Positions 32,956 to 38,048 of a DNA stretch of 38,048 nucleotides are shown piece by piece (the first letter of the stretch is position 1; each line of letters opens with the position of its first letter). The stretch is taken from NCBI GenBank assembly GCA_019120615.1, contig DWUT01000249.1, positions 1-38,048 on the forward strand, in the 5' to 3' direction. The notes under the pieces are model-generated. The model ran no database searches, was not told where the DNA came from, and worked only from the letters and a program-made list of their open reading frames with translations. This DNA is from Candidatus Mediterraneibacter norfolkensis. Lineage in GTDB: Bacteria > Bacillota > Clostridia > Lachnospirales > Lachnospiraceae. Made by a program: the position numbers and the translations under genes.

Positions 32956-34098
32956 ATGAAGAAAATCGCAATACTTGGTTCCACAGGATCCATCGGGACT
33001 CAGACTCTGGAGATCGTAAGGACGAACGGGGATCTGGAAGTAGTGGCTCTGGCTGCTGGAAACAATATCGATCTGCTGGAGCAGCAGATCCGGGAGTTCA
33101 GACCAAAGCTTGCCGCTGTTTGGAAAGAAGAGCGGGCGGCAGAGTTAAAAAGCCGCCTGGGCGACATGAATGTGCGCGTGGTATACGGTATGGACGGCCT
33201 TCTTGAGGTGGCGGCAGTACCGGAGTCGGAAATCCTGGTAACGGCGATCGTCGGGATGATCGGTATCCGCCCCACTATTGAAGCGATCCGCGCGGGAAAG
33301 GATATTGCCCTTGCGAACAAGGAGACCCTGGTCACAGCAGGTCATATCATCATGCCTCTGGCAAAAGAATGCGGCGTGTCCATTCTTCCGGTGGACAGTG
33401 AGCACAGCGCCATCTTCCAGTCTTTCCAGGGAGGGCAGAGAAAGGCTCTGCACAAGATTCTCCTGACTGCCTCCGGCGGACCTTTCCGGGGAAAGAAAAG
33501 AGAGGAACTGGAGAATATCCAGGTGGAGGATGCGCTGAAACATCCGAACTGGGAGATGGGGAGGAAGATCACCATCGATTCCTCCACCATGGTGAACAAA
33601 GGCCTGGAAGTGATCGAGGCAAAATGGCTCTTCGGGGTCACGGTGGATCAGATCCAGGTCGTCGTGCAGCCCCAGAGCATCATTCATTCCATGGTGGAAT
33701 ATGAGGACGGGGCGGTCATCGCACAGCTTGGAACGCCGGATATGAAGCTTCCGATCCAGTATGCCCTGTATTATCCGGAGCGCAGATACCTGCCCGGAGA
33801 CAGACTGGATTTCGGGACACTGTCACAGATCACATTCGAGAAACCGGATATGGAGACCTTTTACGGACTGAAGCTTGCCTTTGAGGCAGGACGCCGGGGA
33901 GGATCCCTTCCGACTGTCCTCAACGCGGCAAATGAGTTCGCGGTGGCCATGTTCCTTGACAGGAAGATAAAGTATCTTCAGATCCCGGAGATCATACAGG
34001 CGTGTATGGAGGCACATAAAAATATTCCGGATCCGACGGTGGAAGAGATACTAAAGACCGAACAGGAAACATATGAATTTATTAAAAACAGGTGGTAA
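32956..34098 (+). CDS. dxr: 1-deoxy-D-xylulose-5-phosphate reductoisomerase
   Basis: Dxr makes 2-C-methyl-D-erythritol 4-phosphate, the committed step of the MEP isoprenoid route. The protein of 380 residues from the ATG at 32956 has the NADPH motif ILGSTGSIGTQTLEIV, then NKETLVTAG, PVDSEHSAIFQ, TASGGPFRG and NWEMGRKITIDSSTMVNKGLE. The ORF-track start at 32884 overlaps cdsA and is rejected. Its product pathway feeds UppS two genes upstream. Confidence 0.96.
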   Translation: MKKIAILGSTGSIGTQTLEIVRTNGDLEVVALAAGNNIDLLEQQIREFRPKLAAVWKEERAAELKSRLGDMNVRVVYGMDGLLEVAAVPESEILVTAIVGMIGIRPTIEAIRAGKDIALANKETLVTAGHIIMPLAKECGVSILPVDSEHSAIFQSFQGGQRKALHKILLTASGGPFRGKKREELENIQVEDALKHPNWEMGRKITIDSSTMVNKGLEVIEAKWLFGVTVDQIQVVVQPQSIIHSMVEYEDGAVIAQLGTPDMKLPIQYALYYPERRYLPGDRLDFGTLSQITFEKPDMETFYGLKLAFEAGRRGGSLPTVLNAANEFAVAMFLDRKIKYLQIPEIIQACMEAHKNIPDPTVEEILKTEQETYEFIKNRW

Positions 34099-34101
34099 TC
34101 A

Positions 34102-35133
34102 ATGGGGATTATTATAGCGATCATACTATTCAGCTTTATCATCATCTTTCATGAGCTGGGACATTTTCTCCTGGCAAAGGCCAATGGTATCCGGGTGGAT
34201 GAATTTTCACTGGGACTTGGGCCGACGCTGGTGGGGAAGGAGATTGGCGGCACAAAATTCTGCATCAAGCTCCTTCCTTTCGGCGGCGCCTGCATGATGG
34301 GAGAAGACGACGCGGATGATATGTCAGAGGGGAGCTTTAACAGCAAATCCGTCTGGGCGAGGATCTCCGTCATAGCTGCGGGACCGGTGTTCAATCTGAT
34401 CCTGGCATGGATCATGAGCGTGATCATCATTCTGTTCGTGGGATACCAGCCCACAACGATCAGCGGTGTGAGCGAGGGTTACTCTGCGGAAGAACAGGGG
34501 ATGCAGGCCGGCGATGAGATCAGGGAGATCAACGGAAGGCGGGTCTACATCTGGAACGATATCAGTCTCTATACGCTCACCCATCCCAATGAGACGACGC
34601 TGGAAGTGGTGTATGAGCGGGACGGTGAAGAGTACACGGCAGTGCTGGAGGCACGTCAGCTGGAGGGAGACACTTCCTCGAAACTGGGCGTTATCAGCAG
34701 CGGTTCCGTGGAGACCGGGGTTCTGGGCTCCCTGGAATACGGAGTCTACACAGTGAGATACTGGATCACCTACGCCATCGACAGTCTGCGGATGCTGGTG
34801 ACCGGTCAGGTGGGGATCCGGGATATGTCAGGACCCGTGGGAATCGTGAGCGCGGTGGACAGTGTATACCAGGCGGCCGCGCCGTCAGGGCTTCTGATGG
34901 TGATCCTGAATCTGATGAATTTCGGTGTGTTCATATCTGCCAACTTAGGCGTCATGAACCTGCTTCCGATCCCGGCTCTGGACGGAGGACGCCTTGTCTT
35001 TCTTATCGTGGAGGCGGTGCGCCGCAAGCGTATCCCGCCGGAGAAGGAGGGAATGGTCCATTTTGCGGGATTTGCCCTTCTGATGGTGCTGATGGTGGTC
35101 GTCATGTACAACGATATTCTGAGACTGTTCTGA
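34102..35133 (+). CDS. rseP: Site-2 intramembrane metalloprotease RseP
   Basis: RseP-type proteases cut membrane anti-sigma factors and signal-peptide remnants inside the membrane. The 343-residue protein has the zinc motif FHELGHF at about residues 16-22 in the first helix. A PDZ domain spans about 110-190 (EEQGMQAGDEIREINGR). The third zinc ligand is in NLGVMNLLPIPALDGGRL near about 290-305. It starts 4 bases after dxr and ends the housekeeping operon. Confidence 0.95.
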   Translation: MGIIIAIILFSFIIIFHELGHFLLAKANGIRVDEFSLGLGPTLVGKEIGGTKFCIKLLPFGGACMMGEDDADDMSEGSFNSKSVWARISVIAAGPVFNLILAWIMSVIIILFVGYQPTTISGVSEGYSAEEQGMQAGDEIREINGRRVYIWNDISLYTLTHPNETTLEVVYERDGEEYTAVLEARQLEGDTSSKLGVISSGSVETGVLGSLEYGVYTVRYWITYAIDSLRMLVTGQVGIRDMSGPVGIVSAVDSVYQAAAPSGLLMVILNLMNFGVFISANLGVMNLLPIPALDGGRLVFLIVEAVRRKRIPPEKEGMVHFAGFALLMVLMVVVMYNDILRLF

Positions 35134-35156
35134 TCTTATAGTTGTTCTAAACAGCT

Positions 35157-35197
35157 GCCTCTGCATATATATTAAAGAAATGATCATATGCAGAGGC
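35157..35197 (+). promoter_or_regulatory. Hairpin that covers the ribosome-binding site of the next gene
   Basis: GCCTCTGCATAT (35157-35168) pairs perfectly with ATATGCAGAGGC (35186-35197). The 3' arm contains CAGAGG, the apparent ribosome-binding site of the gene starting at 35206. If transcribed whole, it would mask that site. The T-run is poor for a terminator (ATTTAATT). Confidence 0.6.
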
Positions 35198-35205
35198 ATT
35201 TAATT

Positions 35206-36471
35206 ATGAGTGAAATAAGAGCAATGCAGGATGAGGCTTCCGAAAAAGGAAAGCTCCAGATCAATATCGTATCCTCCGTGACCTCTTACCCGGTCACGAA
35301 CGCGGTGATCTCCATTTCCTACACCGGAGTTCCGGAGAGCACTCTGGAGAGACTAACCACAGATTCCTCCGGCCAGACAGAAACCATTGAGCTGAACGCT
35401 CCGCCGGAGGAGTGGAGTCTGGACCGTAACAATGAGAGACAGCCCTACTCGGAATATACGCTGGATATCAGCGCGCCCGGTTTTGAGCCGGTCAGTATCG
35501 CAGGGACGGAGATCCTGGCAAACACAAAGGCAATCCAGAATGTCAGGATGCGTCCAAGTGACAACGGTCAGGAGGAAGAAGAGGTCTTTGTAATCCCCGC
35601 ACATACCCTGTACGGGGATTATCCGCCCAAGATTGCGGAGGAGGAGATCAAACCGGTCAATGAGAGCGGAGAGATTGTCCTGAGCCGTGTGGTAATCCCG
35701 GAATACATCGTGGTCCATGACGGATCCCCGCGGGACAGTACGGCGACTAACTACTATGTAAAGTACAAAGACTATATCAAGAATGTGGCGTCCAGCGAGA
35801 TTTACGCAACCTGGCCGGCGAATACGATCCGAGCCAATGTGCTGGCGATCATGTCGTTCACGTTGAACAGGGTCTACACTGAGTGGTACAGAAATAAAGG
35901 ATATGATTTTACGATCACATCCTCCACTGCTTTTGACCACAAGTGGATCCCGGAGCGGAATATCTACGAGTCCATCTCGGTCATCGTGGATGAACTTTTC
36001 TCAAACTATCTCTCCAGGCCCAATGTGCGTCAGCCCATCCTGACCCAGTACTGCGACGGGAAAAGGGTGACCTGTCCGAACTGGATGACCCAGTGGGGGG
36101 CCAAGGAACTGGGGGATCAGGGATTCAGCCCCATAGAGATCCTTCGTTACTATTACGGGGACGATATGTATATCAATACGGCACAGGAGATCTCCGGGAT
36201 ACCAGCGTCCTGGCCGGGAAGCAATCTGGAGCAGGGATCCCGGGGCGAGAAGGTCAGGCAGATGCAGGAGGAGATCAATGTGATCGCAGGAGCATATCCC
36301 GCCATACCCAGGATCAACCCGGACGGGATATACGGTCCTGCAACCGCCGCGGCGGTGGAAAAGATCCAGTCTGTCTTCGGCCTTCCTGTGACGGGCGTGG
36401 TGGATTATAAAACATGGTATAAGATCTCAGAGATCTACGTGGGCGTCTCCAGGATCGCGGAACTGACCTGA
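35206..36471 (+). CDS. SpoIID-like cell-wall protein with C-terminal peptidoglycan-binding domain
   Basis: A 421-residue protein of three parts. A carboxypeptidase-regulatory-like beta domain covers about 15-115. A SpoIID-like region covers about 160-300 (YIKNVASSEIYATWPANTIRANVLAI, then IYESISVIVDELF). A PG_binding_1 domain covers about 340-415 (GSRGEKVRQMQEEIN, GIYGPATAAAVEKIQ). SpoIID relatives are lytic transglycosylases in spore engulfment, but the catalytic Glu is not certain here (SSEIYA is the candidate). No signal peptide is seen. The ATG at 35206 is preferred over 35188 because CAGAGG precedes it. Confidence 0.7.
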   Translation: MSEIRAMQDEASEKGKLQINIVSSVTSYPVTNAVISISYTGVPESTLERLTTDSSGQTETIELNAPPEEWSLDRNNERQPYSEYTLDISAPGFEPVSIAGTEILANTKAIQNVRMRPSDNGQEEEEVFVIPAHTLYGDYPPKIAEEEIKPVNESGEIVLSRVVIPEYIVVHDGSPRDSTATNYYVKYKDYIKNVASSEIYATWPANTIRANVLAIMSFTLNRVYTEWYRNKGYDFTITSSTAFDHKWIPERNIYESISVIVDELFSNYLSRPNVRQPILTQYCDGKRVTCPNWMTQWGAKELGDQGFSPIEILRYYYGDDMYINTAQEISGIPASWPGSNLEQGSRGEKVRQMQEEINVIAGAYPAIPRINPDGIYGPATAAAVEKIQSVFGLPVTGVVDYKTWYKISEIYVGVSRIAELT

Positions 36472-36526
36472 GGAAGAGAAGAACACTGACAAAGAATCTG
36501 ATATTACGGATACAGAGAGGAGAACC

Positions 36527-37768
36527 ATGGCGAGAAGAAAGAGAAAACGGAAAAAGAGGATATTTCCGAAAATAGCGGGGCTGGTACTCATTCTGGCACT
36601 GGCGGGTGGGGCTGCCCTGTCCGCACAGCGTTTCTGGCCCAGGTTCCTGCAGACGGCGGAAGAGACGGCAGGACAGGTATCGGAGCAGGTGCTGGAACAG
36701 GTATCGGAACAGCAGACAGAGTTTCCGGAGCTGACGATCCAGGAGGAAGAGACTGCGGATGGTTTCTATTATCAGCAGCTTACAGAGCGGGAGCAGACGA
36801 TCTACCGGGAGATACTTCAGGGCGTAAACAGCATGGAGGAGACGATACGGATCCATGCCACCATAGAGGATGATATGGGAAAAATCTATGAATATCTTCT
36901 CTATGACCGGCCGGAGCTTTTCTGGTGTGCGGGAAATACAAACCTTACGATCTATGACACGTATACGGATCTGATACCAGGATATACCTGTTCCGTGCAG
37001 GAGAAGGAGGAGCGTCAGTCGCAGATCGACGCGTCGGCACAGGAGTGCATTTCCGGAATCGACAGCGGCGCTTCGGATTATGAGAAGGTCAAATATGTCT
37101 TTGAGTATGTTGTGAATACGGTGGAGTATGACGTAAATGCGCCGGATAACCAGAACATCTACAGCTCCATGGTGGGAAAGAGGTCAGTATGCGCGGGGTA
37201 TTCCCGGATGGCGCAGTATCTGCTGAAACAGATGGGAATTCCCTGTATTTATGTCATTGGGGATATAGAAGGACAGGGGGCACACGCGTGGAATATCGTG
37301 AACTGTGACGGAACGTATTACCAGATGGACACCACCTTCGGCGATCCGGTGTTCCTTCAGGCGGAGAGCGGAGAGAATATGCCTTCCGGCAGTATAAATT
37401 ATGACTATCTTTGCTGCACGGATGCGGAGATCATGGTGGACCATGTGCAGTGGGATGAGGTGGATTACCCGGAGTGCAACTCAGATGATCTGAACTACTA
37501 CCGTATGAACGGGATGTATTATGAAAGCTTTGACTCCTATGAACTCCTGCAGAAGATGAACGACAGTGTTTATGCAGGAGAAGAAAGCTTTGTATGCAAA
37601 TTTTCCAATGCTTCTGTCTATGGGGAAGCTAGAGATACAGTGATCAATGAGCTCCTTCCCCAGGCGGCACAGAATCTGGTCTCCTACTATGGTCTGGGCA
37701 GTGTAAGTTATACTTACACAGAGGATGGGGAACATAATAAGATCACGGTGTTTTGGAGTTACGAATGA
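36527..37768 (+). CDS. Membrane-anchored transglutaminase-like protein
   Basis: A 413-residue protein. A very basic start (RRKRKRKKR) and one membrane segment at about 14-33 anchor it outside the cell. A Gln/Glu-rich linker with a VSEQVLEQVSEQ repeat follows. The transglutaminase-like core has the triad Cys at about 222 (SVCAGYSRM), His at about 253 (GAHAWN) and Asp at about 268 (QMDTTFGDP). Such domains act as cysteine proteases or cross-linkers on cell-surface proteins; the substrate is unknown. GAGAGGAG precedes the ATG. It follows the SpoIID-like gene by 55 bases. Confidence 0.85.
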   Translation: MARRKRKRKKRIFPKIAGLVLILALAGGAALSAQRFWPRFLQTAEETAGQVSEQVLEQVSEQQTEFPELTIQEEETADGFYYQQLTEREQTIYREILQGVNSMEETIRIHATIEDDMGKIYEYLLYDRPELFWCAGNTNLTIYDTYTDLIPGYTCSVQEKEERQSQIDASAQECISGIDSGASDYEKVKYVFEYVVNTVEYDVNAPDNQNIYSSMVGKRSVCAGYSRMAQYLLKQMGIPCIYVIGDIEGQGAHAWNIVNCDGTYYQMDTTFGDPVFLQAESGENMPSGSINYDYLCCTDAEIMVDHVQWDEVDYPECNSDDLNYYRMNGMYYESFDSYELLQKMNDSVYAGEESFVCKFSNASVYGEARDTVINELLPQAAQNLVSYYGLGSVSYTYTEDGEHNKITVFWSYE

Positions 37769-37876
37769 TCCTTCCTGGCAGTCCTCAGAGTTTAGGAAAA
37801 TGCGGGAAAAAAGGGAATGTAAACGATTTGTGAAAACCTGACAAAAATTGGAAAAGTTTTTTGTCTAGTATTGTTC

Positions 37877-37905
37877 TGGACAAATTGACAGATCTTTGTT
37901 ATCAT
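37877..37905 (+). promoter_or_regulatory. Promoter with overlapping inverted repeat at the right end
   Basis: TGGACA and TATCAT are 17 bases apart. An inverted repeat TTTGTC...GACAAA (about 37859-37884) overlaps the -35, as a repressor site would. Confidence 0.5.
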
Positions 37906-37928
37906 ATTTTTCGTTGAAAAGAGGATAC

Positions 37929-37955
37929 ATGAAAAGGCTTGTTACTGAAATATGA
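37929..37955 (+). CDS. Possible 8-residue leader peptide
   Basis: ATG to TGA encodes MKRLVTEI, with AAAGAGGA just before it (spacing short, about 3-4 bases). It starts about 20 bases after the predicted transcription start and ends 12 bases before a strong terminator, the usual layout of a leader-peptide attenuator. Short ORFs arise by chance, so support is weak. Confidence 0.25.
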   Translation: MKRLVTEI

Positions 37956-37967
37956 TTATCGTCAGGC

Positions 37968-38010
37968 AAGACCTATAGTCCGAATCTGTTTTCGGACTAT
38001 AGGTCTTTTT
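37968..38010 (+). terminator. Strong Rho-independent terminator near the right edge
   Basis: AAGACCTATAGTCCGAA pairs perfectly with TTCGGACTATAGGTCTT around TCTGTT and is followed by TTTATG. With the promoter at 37877 it defines a transcript of about 100 bases, or an attenuator for a gene beyond the window. Confidence 0.85.
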
Positions 38011-38048
38011 ATGTGTGCCGAGCATGGCGCTAATCTTACTGGTGCAAG

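Noticed and set aside
37885-37890. TTGACA near the right end as a -35 box
   Set aside because: Seventeen bases downstream there is only TTTTTC; the neighbouring TGGACA with TATCAT fits better.
1-38048. CRISPR arrays, tRNA or rRNA genes, prophage or integrative-element genes
   Set aside because: No regularly spaced repeats, no tRNA-like cloverleaf and no integrase, relaxase or phage structural protein were seen on either strand.

Overview
The window reads as a chromosomal segment of a spore-forming gut anaerobe of the Clostridia, most likely Lachnospiraceae. This rests on gene order (rpsP-khpA-rimM-trmD-rplS-lepB-rbgA-lepB-rnhB-yraN-pgeF and pyrH-frr-uppS-cdsA-dxr-rseP), the codon style, a PdaA-type spore-cortex deacetylase, a SpoIID-like protein and a meso-diaminopimelate dehydrogenase. 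Most of the window looks about 50% GC by eye. There is no tRNA, rRNA, CRISPR array, integrase or full insertion sequence.

Layout. 1-1124: end of rpsP, then khpA and rimM. 1125-8210: an AT-rich island of three overlapping DNA-methyltransferase genes wedged between rimM and trmD, which are normally adjacent. 8255-14646: the ribosome and envelope housekeeping run continues with trmD, rplS, two lepB copies around rbgA, rnhB, yraN, pgeF and mscS. 14841-20430: an L-arabinose locus (GntR/LacI-type repressor, araA, FGGY kinase) with a diaminopimelate dehydrogenase between araA and the kinase. 20431-20926: a gene-free stretch with two inverted copies of a structured repeat. 20927-24809: a pdaA-like deacetylase, two orphan microcompartment shell proteins, a HAD phosphatase and a D-2-hydroxyacid dehydrogenase. 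24814-26965: aroB and aroF on the minus strand. 27209-29873: lrgA-lrgB-clcA. 29901-35133: pyrH, frr, uppS, cdsA, dxr and rseP, covering pyrimidine, ribosome recycling, isoprenoid, phospholipid and membrane-protease functions. 35206-37768: two cell-surface proteins. 37769-38048: a promoter, a possible short leader and a strong terminator.

The best candidate for a new system is the methyltransferase island. Gene 1 is a DPPF-type methylase carrying a zinc ribbon. Gene 2 is an NPPY adenine methylase with a probable target-recognition tail. Gene 3 is a 1079-residue protein whose N-terminus carries a PD-(D/E)XK-like signature ahead of an NPPW adenine methylase. No helicase or separate nuclease is present, so this may be a compact restriction-modification or phage-defence system with two modification enzymes and one restriction-modification fusion.

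The second notable signal is in non-coding DNA. Two inverted ~105-130 bp copies of an element at 20466-20570 and 20787-20918 differ at paired positions in ways that keep every stem, which is covariation evidence for a conserved fold. A different structured repeat is shared by 18643-18757 and 31205-31301, and a REP-like hairpin lies between aroF and aroB.
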